The translations under genes were made by a program, and so were the position numbers. DNA of 64,000 nt from CAYRYU01 sp964428355 (GTDB taxonomy: Bacteria > Muiribacteriota > Ozemobacteria > Ozemobacterales > Ozemobacteraceae): the NCBI GenBank assembly GCA_964428355.1, contig CAYRYU010000029.1, positions 1 to 64,000 on the forward strand, read 5' to 3'. The number at the start of each line of letters is the position of its first letter. Position 1 is the first letter of the stretch. The notes under the pieces are model-generated. The model had not been told where the DNA came from. It searched no databases and saw nothing but the letters and a program-made list of their open reading frames with translations. Shown piece after piece: positions 16,976 to 24,903 of this stretch.

Positions 16976-18535
16976 CTAACGGGGAATCCCTTCCGGGAAC
17001 TGGCCCCAGACCTGCATGAGGGAAGGTCCGATAAGCCAGACGAAGATGCTGGGGAAAACGAAGATGACGAGAGGGATGAGCAGCTTGACGGGCAGCTGGT
17101 TGACGCGTTCTTCCGCAAGGATCATCCTCTGGTATCTCATCTGCTCCGCCTGGGCCCTGAGGGTCGGCCCGATTTCCGCGCCAAGCCTCTGGGCCTGGAT
17201 CAGGGAGCTGATGAAAGAGAAGAAGGACAGGACCTGGACCCGTTCGGCCATGTCGGAGAGGGCCTCTTCGAGGCTTTTTCCGACCTTGACATCCTGCATG
17301 AAGGTCCGGAACTCGATGATGATGTCGGTGGGCCTGGACTTCTCGACGATCTTCTGGATTCCGCCCACGAGGTCGAGCCCAGCTTCGATCGCCAGGGACA
17401 GCAGATCGATGGTGTAGGGGAGCTCATACTCGATGTTGAACTGGCGGCGCCTGATCAGGTGGCTGAGGTAGATCCTCGGGACATGGAAACCGATCGGGAA
17501 AACCACGATCAGAAGGATGACCCCCAGGACGCCCAGCTTGATGGGATTGAAGAAAATGAGGACCGCAAGCACGAACATCAGGGCCGAGATCTCCTTGATG
17601 GCGATGAACTCGTCGGGAGTCAGTTCGCCCGGGCTTCCGGCCGCCTGGAGAAGGAACCTCATCTCCTCTCGATACTTCTCGATCAGGCCGCCCCGAAGCC
17701 TGGCGTTGATTTCCGCCAGGACCCGCAGCAGGGGTCTGAAGAGCAGCGCGATGAAGGAAAGGATTCCGCTGAGCAGCAAGGCGAAGATGCCCTTGGATTT
17801 CGTGTTTCCGCCGACGTTGGTGATGGCTTCTTCGGGATCGGGGAGGATCCCCGTGGTCATCCTGTTGATGAACAGGAGCCCCAGCGCGGAAGACATCAGC
17901 GATCCGATGAGGATCAGCTGCCCAATCGGGTTTCGCAGCATCGGGGAAAGATACGAGGGGTGGTAGATCGAAATCCCGAGCGCGAGGACGACGGGGATGG
18001 CCCCGACGGTGTTGCCCGAAAGCCTTGCGTGGGCCGTTCCCGCGATGACCTTTCCCATGATCTTCTTCCGTTCCGAAACCGTTACCACGATCTGCCGGTA
18101 CAGGTCCTCGAGGTTTCCCCCTGTTTCCTGCTGGAAGATGGTGGCGTTGACCGCGAGACGGAGCTCGATGCTGGGAACGCGCCTGGCGAGGTTCCCGAGG
18201 GCTTCGGTCATGGGAACGCCGGAACGCCGGTTCTGGACGAGGGTCCGGAACTCGTTACAAAGCGGAGGGGGAGTGGAGATGGCAACGAGCTCGAATGCCT
18301 GGTCGAGGTTCCGACCGGCCTTGAGGCTCGAGCTGATCATGAGGAGCGCTTCGATCAGCTGGTCCTCGAAACTCGCACCGGTCAAGCTCTGGAGGAACTT
18401 CGACCGCCCCGGGTCTCCGCCCCCCTTCTTCGATTTGGCGGCGTGGAGCGTGACATCGAGCTGTTCTTCCAGGAACAGATAGATTGCCACGACCACCACC
18501 AGCAGGACCAGAATCTTCAGGAATTCAGCCGGCAT
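16976..18535 (-). CDS. Fused TadB-TadC-type pilus platform protein (two T2SSF domains)
   Basis: 519 residues with a first transmembrane segment at 6-22, then two type II secretion F (T2SSF) modules. The first (about 58-230) has ALLMISSSLKAGRNLDQAFE and the QQETGGNLEDLY signature; the second (about 345-519) has LLSLAIEAGLDLVGGIQKI, KVGKSLEEALSDMAER and a C-terminal membrane hairpin. In most Tad loci these are two genes, tadB and tadC, whose products form the inner-membrane platform driven by the TadA ATPase. Here they are one polypeptide. AAGGAGG overlaps the stop codon of the upstream motor gene, so the two are co-translated. Confidence 0.85.
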   Translation of the reverse strand: MPAEFLKILVLLVVVVAIYLFLEEQLDVTLHAAKSKKGGGDPGRSKFLQSLTGASFEDQLIEALLMISSSLKAGRNLDQAFELVAISTPPPLCNEFRTLVQNRRSGVPMTEALGNLARRVPSIELRLAVNATIFQQETGGNLEDLYRQIVVTVSERKKIMGKVIAGTAHARLSGNTVGAIPVVLALGISIYHPSYLSPMLRNPIGQLILIGSLMSSALGLLFINRMTTGILPDPEEAITNVGGNTKSKGIFALLLSGILSFIALLFRPLLRVLAEINARLRGGLIEKYREEMRFLLQAAGSPGELTPDEFIAIKEISALMFVLAVLIFFNPIKLGVLGVILLIVVFPIGFHVPRIYLSHLIRRRQFNIEYELPYTIDLLSLAIEAGLDLVGGIQKIVEKSRPTDIIIEFRTFMQDVKVGKSLEEALSDMAERVQVLSFFSFISSLIQAQRLGAEIGPTLRAQAEQMRYQRMILAEERVNQLPVKLLIPLVIFVFPSIFVWLIGPSLMQVWGQFPEGIPR

Positions 18536-18549
18536 CGCGCAAAGCCTCC

Positions 18550-20607
18550 TTAGGATGTTTGCTTATCGGAAACGAAGAGGTTCCTGGCCATCTCCTCGAG
18601 ATGCCCAGGAACATTCCGGAAAAAGGTGGGAACGTAACCCGAGGGGACGATCTCCCCGTAAACCCTGCCCTCCTCGTCGATCCACCGCTTCTGGAACTTG
18701 TAGACCGACTCCGTCTTGACCATCGAGTCCTCGATGCCCACGACTTCTGCCACTTCCAGGATCTTGCGGTTTCCATCCGCCAGACGGCCGGTCTGGATGA
18801 TGAGGTTGACCGAACTGGCGATCTGGTCGCGGATCGCTTTGAGGGGAAGCTCGACCCCGGCCATCAGGACCATGGTCTCGAGCCGGGAAAGCGCATCGCG
18901 TGGGGAGTTTGCATGCAGGGTGGTCAGGGATCCGTCGTGGCCCGTGTTCATCGCCTGGAGCATGTCCAGGGCTTCCTCGCCGCGGGACTCGCCGACGATG
19001 ATCCGGTCGGGACGCATTCTCAGCGCATTCCTGACGAGATCCCGGATAGTCACCTGGGTCTTCGCCTCGGTACCCTGCTGACGGGCTTCGAGCCGCCCCA
19101 TGTTTTCCTGGGCAAGCTTCAGTTCGGCCGAGTCCTCGATCAGAATCACGCGTTCCTCGGGGTTGATGAACGTGGAAAGAACGTTCAAAAGAGTCGTCTT
19201 CCCCGAACTCGCCCCCCCGGAAACGATGATGTTCTTCTTGAGCCGGACCGACATCCGCAGGAAGTCGGAAACCTGCGGCGTGAGGGTCTTGAATCGGAAA
19301 ACGAGGTCGTCCATGCCGAAGGGAACCCGGGAGAACCGCCGGATGGTGAGCATGGGACCGGTCAGGGAAAGGGGCGGGATGATGGCGTGGACACGAGATC
19401 CGTCGATCAGGCGCGCATCCACGTACGGGGTCCGCTCGTTCACCATCCTTCCAACGGGCATCAGGATCCGGTCGATGACCGTCCGGACGTGATCGGCATT
19501 GTTGAAGGTCCTTCCGGTATGGATCAGCTTCCCACGCTTCTCGACGAAGATCCTCGAAGGGCCGTTGACCATAATCTCGGTCACCTCAGGGTCCCGCATG
19601 AATTCTTCAAGGGGCCCCAGGCCAAGGATCTCGTCGATGAGATACTTCTTGATCTCGGGACGGGGGTCGGCCCCGGGAACCGCGGGGGGAGGGTTCCGTT
19701 GGAAAGAGTGCTCGATATTCTGTTCGACGCGCCGGCGGAGCTCGATGTCGGAGAGGCCGAAACGCTTTTCCAGATTCGCGATGATCTCGGTCCGCATGGT
19801 TTTCACGTATTCCTTGACCGGGTCGGTGGTCTCCGCCGCAGCGTCCTCGGGAAGAGGGGGCGGGACTTTCGGAGGAACGGGAAACTCCACGGCATTCCCC
19901 ACCAGGTCACGGATTGCCCTGTCGAGAGGGGAATCCCCCTCGGGCGATTCGTCCTCTTCGACCGGCAGGATGAATTCCCGCTCCTGGAGCTTTCCTTCGG
20001 CATCATCGCACTGGGGATCGACCAGATTCCTGAGAAGGCATACCCGATCCTTGAGCTGGGGATTCCGCCCCGCCTCGAAAAGGAATCTCTTCGCGAAGGC
20101 GGGGGAAGGCTCCCGGCTCTGGTAGATGTAGAAAAGGATGTCGGCGGAGTTGAGGAGAAACTGGGGAAACGGGGTGAAGCAAAGCGGAAGATCGATGACG
20201 GCGAACATGTTCCTCTTCGCGATGATCGAAAAAAGCCGCTCTACCGCCGGTCCCAGGTCGTTCTCGTTGAATGGAAACCGTGGAACGAGGCTCTCCTGGG
20301 GGTGGATACCCGTGAATGGGATCAGGAAAAGGTCATCCTTGAGTGTGAAGAAATCCTGCATGCTATCCGGTTTGAACCCGACCCAATCGGTGATGAAATA
20401 ATCGATCAGGCCGTTCTTGAGCTTGCCCTGGGACTGGACCTCCTCTACGAGATATGAGGGAGAGAGCATGTTGATCTCGAAAAACACCCCCTGTCGCCGA
20501 GTTTTTTTCTGCAGGGCTTCGGCGAAACGGAGCGCGATCGAGCTTTTTCCGATGCCGCCCTGGAAACTGGTAAACAGAAAAATGTTGGGGTGTTTTGCTT
20601 CTTCCAT
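18550..20607 (-). CDS. Fused TadZ/CpaE-TadA/CpaF secretion ATPase
   Basis: 685 residues from ATG 20607. Residues 1 to about 235 are a MinD/ParA-like domain of the CpaE/TadZ kind, with a deviant Walker A (FQGGIGKSS, K21) in which the signature lysine is replaced by Gln. Residues from about 300 on form a full CpaF/TadA ATPase: IDEILGLGPLEEFM, IMVNGPSRIFVE, Walker A GGASSGKTT (K470), and downstream RMRPDRIIVGESRGEEAL and TGHDGSLTTLHANSP (His box). TadA energises Tad/Flp pilus assembly and TadZ localises the machine at a pole. GAGGA precedes ATG 20607 by about seven bases; an upstream ATG at 20643 lacks a ribosome site. Confidence 0.88.
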   Translation of the reverse strand: MEEAKHPNIFLFTSFQGGIGKSSIALRFAEALQKKTRRQGVFFEINMLSPSYLVEEVQSQGKLKNGLIDYFITDWVGFKPDSMQDFFTLKDDLFLIPFTGIHPQESLVPRFPFNENDLGPAVERLFSIIAKRNMFAVIDLPLCFTPFPQFLLNSADILFYIYQSREPSPAFAKRFLFEAGRNPQLKDRVCLLRNLVDPQCDDAEGKLQEREFILPVEEDESPEGDSPLDRAIRDLVGNAVEFPVPPKVPPPLPEDAAAETTDPVKEYVKTMRTEIIANLEKRFGLSDIELRRRVEQNIEHSFQRNPPPAVPGADPRPEIKKYLIDEILGLGPLEEFMRDPEVTEIMVNGPSRIFVEKRGKLIHTGRTFNNADHVRTVIDRILMPVGRMVNERTPYVDARLIDGSRVHAIIPPLSLTGPMLTIRRFSRVPFGMDDLVFRFKTLTPQVSDFLRMSVRLKKNIIVSGGASSGKTTLLNVLSTFINPEERVILIEDSAELKLAQENMGRLEARQQGTEAKTQVTIRDLVRNALRMRPDRIIVGESRGEEALDMLQAMNTGHDGSLTTLHANSPRDALSRLETMVLMAGVELPLKAIRDQIASSVNLIIQTGRLADGNRKILEVAEVVGIEDSMVKTESVYKFQKRWIDEEGRVYGEIVPSGYVPTFFRNVPGHLEEMARNLFVSDKQTS

Positions 20608-20772
20608 ATCCCGTCCTCTTTCCTTTGCGGCATATTCAAACATAGTACGTTCGATGTGTCAACAAATCCCGACACCCCGCCCCGGAACCAAAGGGATCCG
20701 CCCGGGGACCGACTCCCCTTTTTTAAAGGGAAATCTTGATGCGTCAGGAAAAACAAGGTAAGGTTGACGGGT

Positions 20773-21651
20773 ATGGAATCGGCAATCATGGTTTCAGACC
20801 TTTCCAAAAAGTTCGGGGAACGGGAAGTGGTCCAGGGAATTTCCTTTTCCGTCAGGAAAGGCGAGATTTTCGGGTTCCTCGGCCCCAACGGCGCCGGAAA
20901 AACCACTTCGATCCGGATGATGATCGGCGAGATCGACAGGGACGGAGGAAAGATCGAGATCATGGGATATCCCATGCCCGAAAAACGTGACGAGATCAAG
21001 CGCCTCATCGGAGTTGTCCCCGACCACCAGAACCTTTACGACCGGCTGACGGTGTTCCAGAACCTGGATTTCTTCGCTCGCCTCTACGGAGTCGGTCAGG
21101 CGCGTGTTGACGAACTGCTCGGGATGGTCCGGCTCGAGCCCCACCGGGATGTCCAGACCGTGAAACTGAGCCGGGGACTGCGTCAGAGAACTCTCATCGC
21201 CCGCGGCCTCCTTCATGACCCTCCGGTTTTCTTCCTGGACGAACCCACATCCGCACTCGACCCGCATTCCGCCCTGGCGATAAGGAACCTCATCCAGGCG
21301 TTGAAGAACAAGGGAACGACGGTGTTCCTCACCACCCACTACATGGAGGAAGCCAACAGCCTTTGCGACAGGCTTGCCATAATGCACCAGGGAAGGATCG
21401 TGGCGGTCGACACCCCCGAGGCCCTGAGGATGCGCTTCGGAAAGCCGTCCGTCGCGGTTTCCCTCAAAGGGAACGGTGAAACCCCGGCAAGCCGGGTTGA
21501 ACTTCCCCTTCAGGGGCCCGAGACCCCGGCCAAGCTAGCGAGAATGCTACAGGAGGGGCAGGTCTTGAAGATACATTCCCTGGAGGCGACCCTCGAGGAA
21601 GCCTTCATGCAGCTCACTGGTGCCGAATGGAAGGAGCAGGAGATCCCTTGA
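20773..21651 (+). CDS. ABC transporter ATP-binding protein
   Basis: 292 residues of an ABC-2 exporter ATPase (NatA/CcmA-like): Walker A GPNGAGKTT, Q-loop VVPDHQN, a deviant signature LSRGLRQR in place of LSGGQ, Walker B VFFLDEPTSALD and switch His in LTTHYMEEA. A C-terminal tail of about 70 residues follows the ATPase core, as in drug and polysaccharide exporters. ATG 20773 is preferred over a TTG at 20764. The stop overlaps the start of the permease gene. It is divergent from the Tad motor, and the roughly 165 bases between them should hold both promoters. Confidence 0.9.
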   Translation: MESAIMVSDLSKKFGEREVVQGISFSVRKGEIFGFLGPNGAGKTTSIRMMIGEIDRDGGKIEIMGYPMPEKRDEIKRLIGVVPDHQNLYDRLTVFQNLDFFARLYGVGQARVDELLGMVRLEPHRDVQTVKLSRGLRQRTLIARGLLHDPPVFFLDEPTSALDPHSALAIRNLIQALKNKGTTVFLTTHYMEEANSLCDRLAIMHQGRIVAVDTPEALRMRFGKPSVAVSLKGNGETPASRVELPLQGPETPAKLARMLQEGQVLKIHSLEATLEEAFMQLTGAEWKEQEIP

Positions 21652-22730
21652 ACCCTCACGTCGTCTGGGCGCTCTTCCGCAAGGACATTCAGGACAGTTT
21701 CAAGAATTATCAGATCCTCCTGATGGTTGCGACGCCGATCCTCCTCTCACTGCTCTTTTCGAGCATCTTCACCGAAACGAAGTCGAAGGCACTCCAACCG
21801 AAGATCGGAGTCATGGCCTCCCCGATGCAGCCGCTTCTCGAAAGGTTCAAGGCGGAGAAGTTCGGGGTCAAGATCCAGTTCTTCCAGGACCGGAAGTCCA
21901 TGGAGGCCAAGGTCGTCGAGGGAGAGGTCGGTTTCGGGCTCATCCTTCCCGACAGCCTGAATGCGTCTGGAGAAGCGGCCCAAAGACCCCGCCTGACCCT
22001 CATCTACCCCGCCCAGGCTCCCGAGTATGCAGTCGAGAGGATGCATTCAGCCCTGGACCAGGAGATTCGCGGAATTCTCGGCATCCCACTCCCGCCCCTT
22101 CCCGTCGAAATCTCGTTGGAGCCGATCGGCGGAAGCGGCCCCGGATCGCACTCTTTCAGCGGTGATTTGTTTCCGATGCTCGTTCTGATGGCCATGGGGA
22201 TGGTGGGATTCCTCGGACTTCCCCTGTCGTTCGTCGAGGAAAAGGAGCGACGGACATTGTATGCGCTGTTCCTCACCCCCACTTCATCCGAGGAGTTGAT
22301 TCTCGGGAAGAGCCTATTCAGCCTTTTCCTTATACTCCTGACGATTTTCGCCATGGTTGTCCTGAACAACCGGTGGGAAGGGAGCATCCTCCTTTTCTGG
22401 ACCTTTGCCATCTCCGGGTCGCTTCTTTGCATTTTCATCGGCCTCATCATCGCCCTCGTCGCCGAGAACCAGGCCTCGGTCAACGCGATCGGAACCTCTC
22501 TTTTCATGTTCTTCCAGCTCGTCCCAAATCTCAGCAAGACCAGCGAGATCATGAAGTCCCTTTCCCCGCTCGTTCCCTCGACCTTCATTTCCAACGGGAT
22601 CAAGAAATCGATGTTCCTGGATCTGTCCATGGTCAACATAAAATTGGACCTGGGGATAGTCCTGGCGCTGACCCTTACCGCTTACCTCCTCGTATTCCTG
22701 GTTTTCAAATACCGCAGAACCAATATTTAG
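21648..22730 (+). CDS. ABC-2 type transporter permease
   Basis: About 360 residues: one transmembrane segment at the N-terminus (QILLMVATPILLSLLFSS), a large extracytoplasmic domain (about 40-165), then five further segments ending VFLVFKYRRTNI. This is the NatB/YhaP/ABC2_membrane_3 layout. With the ATPase encoded just upstream it would form an exporter; the substrate is not visible. A TTG at 21648 overlapping the upstream TGA (TTGA) and preceded by AGGAG-like sequence is the likely start, though an ATG at 21627 in the same frame is possible. Confidence 0.85.
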   Translation: MNPHVVWALFRKDIQDSFKNYQILLMVATPILLSLLFSSIFTETKSKALQPKIGVMASPMQPLLERFKAEKFGVKIQFFQDRKSMEAKVVEGEVGFGLILPDSLNASGEAAQRPRLTLIYPAQAPEYAVERMHSALDQEIRGILGIPLPPLPVEISLEPIGGSGPGSHSFSGDLFPMLVLMAMGMVGFLGLPLSFVEEKERRTLYALFLTPTSSEELILGKSLFSLFLILLTIFAMVVLNNRWEGSILLFWTFAISGSLLCIFIGLIIALVAENQASVNAIGTSLFMFFQLVPNLSKTSEIMKSLSPLVPSTFISNGIKKSMFLDLSMVNIKLDLGIVLALTLTAYLLVFLVFKYRRTNI

Positions 22731-22781
22731 ACTTGCCCGAAGGCTTATTTTGGGGTATTCATTTGTTGAACCCGATGACCA

Positions 22782-24455
22782 ATGACTACTGAAAAACTCA
22801 ATTTCGACGACATTGTACGAAACCTTCTGGTTTTCTTGAAAGGTCAGGTTCCCTCTCTCCAGGGCAAGAAGTCGATCGATGAGTTGACCCGTCAGGTTCA
22901 GGCCATCATCTACATGCTCCGGACCTCCATCATCCAGCTGGAGGGTGCGGCATTTTTCGACCCTCGCAATACTCCTGAATTCAAGAGCCTTTCACAGGAA
23001 CTGGACAGTCACAAGAAAACCAGCCAACGTCTCGAGGAATCCCTTTTCCTCGAGATGAACAAGACACAGAAGCTCACCGCGGACCTCGACAAACTCCTGA
23101 AATCCCAGGAGGAAAAGGACCGGGAATTATCCAGGCTGAAGGAGCAGTACGCCGCACTCGAAAAGAAGCCCGTCCCGGATGAAGGAAAGTTCATCGCCGA
23201 AAGGGAAACCCTGAACAGGGAGATCGCACGGCTGCATTCGGAAATGACTTCCCTCGAGCGGCTCCTGACGACCGCCAAGAATGACCTCGCGAAGAAGGAC
23301 GAGGAACTCGCGAGAGTCCAGTCCGGTGGAACCGCTGCCAATCAGGAGAAGGCGGGTCTGGAGGCCAAGGTCGTCGAACTCGAGCAAGCCCTCGCCGATC
23401 TTCGGAATGCCCCTCCCCCCCCACCTCAATTCCTCGGAACCGATTCAATGCTCTCGTTGAAGAACGATCTCGAGAAGGAAAGGGTCCGCAACGCCGAGCT
23501 CGAAAAAACCCTCAAGGACAGCCTTTCGTCCGCCGCGAAAAACCATCATTCCGACCGGGAAACCATCAGGACGCTCCAGGGCCAGGTGGAAAAGCTGCAG
23601 CACGATCTTACGAGCAGCGCGAACATGGAGGTCCTCCACAACATGCAGTCCGCCGCCGAGGCGAAGATCGCATTCCTGGAGAAATCCCTTTCCGACCTCC
23701 GGAAGAACACCAAGGAAAACGCCGCACTCGCGGAAGCCGCACCCTTGCAGATCGAAGCCATCACCAAGGAGAAACTCCAGCTCGAGCAGAGGATTATCGA
23801 CCTCGAGGCCATCGTCAGGCGGCTTTCCGCCCATTTCCAGAAGGGCCTCAAGGAAGCCCCGGGTTCAGCCACACTGGGCGCACCCGAGTACATGTTCTTC
23901 TTCGAGATCCTGAACGCGATCATGCTCAGGTTGTCCAAGAGCCCGGAGAACAAGGATATCCGGCAAAAAGCGGAAGAGGCGATCCAGATTCTCGAAAAGC
24001 ATCACGCCATCGAGCCCATCGCCACGGTCGGTTCCGTCTACGAGGACCGCTTCCACAAGGTTGTCCGGGCCTTCCAATCGCACTTCCTGGAAGATGGTAC
24101 AATCGTTTTCGAGGCGGGAAAGGGGTTCCGTTCGGGAGACCAGGTCGTCCAGAGGGCCGTCGTCTGGGTGGCAAAAACCCGCTTCAAATGCGCAGATTGC
24201 GGGACCCTCGCGCGGACCCAGGACAACTTCTGCCCCAAGTGCGGCATGGAACTGTGCGCCCCCGACGGAACGACCAAGCGTCGGCTTCCGCCACTTCCGG
24301 CAACGATCGAAATCTGCATCCCCCTGATCGACCATTTCATCCAGAAAGGTAACGTGAAGCTTGCCCAACAGCTTCAGGTCTACGTTTCCAAGGAACAACC
24401 TGACCACCCCGCCGTTCTGAAACGGGGGAATGTGCTGGCACAACTCCAATCCTGA
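22782..24455 (+). CDS. Long coiled-coil protein with C-terminal zinc ribbon
   Basis: 557 residues without a signal peptide. Residues about 60-345 are predicted coiled coil (dense Glu/Lys/Leu heptads). A folded region follows, then a treble-clef or zinc-ribbon motif with C470, C473, C484 and C487 (CADCG and CPKCG). I do not recognise a family. The next gene encodes another protein with the same type of ribbon, so the two may share a partner. It begins 51 bases after the ABC permease gene, in the same direction. The start has no strong ribosome site. Confidence 0.65.
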   Translation: MTTEKLNFDDIVRNLLVFLKGQVPSLQGKKSIDELTRQVQAIIYMLRTSIIQLEGAAFFDPRNTPEFKSLSQELDSHKKTSQRLEESLFLEMNKTQKLTADLDKLLKSQEEKDRELSRLKEQYAALEKKPVPDEGKFIAERETLNREIARLHSEMTSLERLLTTAKNDLAKKDEELARVQSGGTAANQEKAGLEAKVVELEQALADLRNAPPPPPQFLGTDSMLSLKNDLEKERVRNAELEKTLKDSLSSAAKNHHSDRETIRTLQGQVEKLQHDLTSSANMEVLHNMQSAAEAKIAFLEKSLSDLRKNTKENAALAEAAPLQIEAITKEKLQLEQRIIDLEAIVRRLSAHFQKGLKEAPGSATLGAPEYMFFFEILNAIMLRLSKSPENKDIRQKAEEAIQILEKHHAIEPIATVGSVYEDRFHKVVRAFQSHFLEDGTIVFEAGKGFRSGDQVVQRAVVWVAKTRFKCADCGTLARTQDNFCPKCGMELCAPDGTTKRRLPPLPATIEICIPLIDHFIQKGNVKLAQQLQVYVSKEQPDHPAVLKRGNVLAQLQS

Positions 24456-24474
24456 TCTTCCGAGGACGTGAGTC

Positions 24475-24903
24475 ATGAGCGAATCCAAAATCTCCTCCTG
24501 CCCCAAGTGCGGAACCCAGTTCGACCCCAACGGGGATTTCTGCCCCGGTTGCGGGGCGAAGACCGATGAATTGGGGTTTCCCGGACCCTCATCGGAGGTA
24601 TCGAGAAAACCACCTTCCGAAGCAGTGCGGGAAGCGAAACACCCCGATTCCCCCGATCCCGGTGCTTCCGACGAGGATTCCGGAACCGAGCAGGCTGACA
24701 AGGCCGATTCGGAGGGCCAGGCTGATCGGGAGAATGAAGAAGGGGATTCCGGGGCCACGGATCTCCCCTCAGTGCGGCCTGGTCAGCAAAGGGATTCCTC
24801 TCCCCCCGACTTCGGAGTCAACGAGAACAATGCGGGGGCGCTCTTCTTCCTGATGATGTGGGTTTTCCTGCTGGTGACCTTCTTCACCATTTTCAACGGT
24901 TGA
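24475..24903 (+). CDS. Zinc-ribbon protein with C-terminal membrane anchor
   Basis: 142 residues: an N-terminal zinc ribbon (C9, C12, C23, C26: CPKCG and CPGCG), a long acidic disordered linker rich in Ser, Glu and Asp (about 30-118), and a single C-terminal transmembrane helix (LFFLMMWVFLLVTFFTIF). The ribbon would stay in the cytoplasm, tethered to the membrane. GAGGA lies before the ATG. The end overlaps the oppositely oriented FN3 gene by 11 bases. The family is not known to me; tail-anchored zinc ribbons are common in predicted signalling or secretion-linked proteins. Confidence 0.65.
   Translation: MSESKISSCPKCGTQFDPNGDFCPGCGAKTDELGFPGPSSEVSRKPPSEAVREAKHPDSPDPGASDEDSGTEQADKADSEGQADRENEEGDSGATDLPSVRPGQQRDSSPPDFGVNENNAGALFFLMMWVFLLVTFFTIFNG

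Noticed and set aside
16589..20457. Long plus-strand open frames opposite the Tad motor genes
   Set aside because: They are antisense shadows: composition is Asp/Glu/Arg-rich and repetitive, with no family features, while the minus strand encodes clear T2SSF and CpaF domains.
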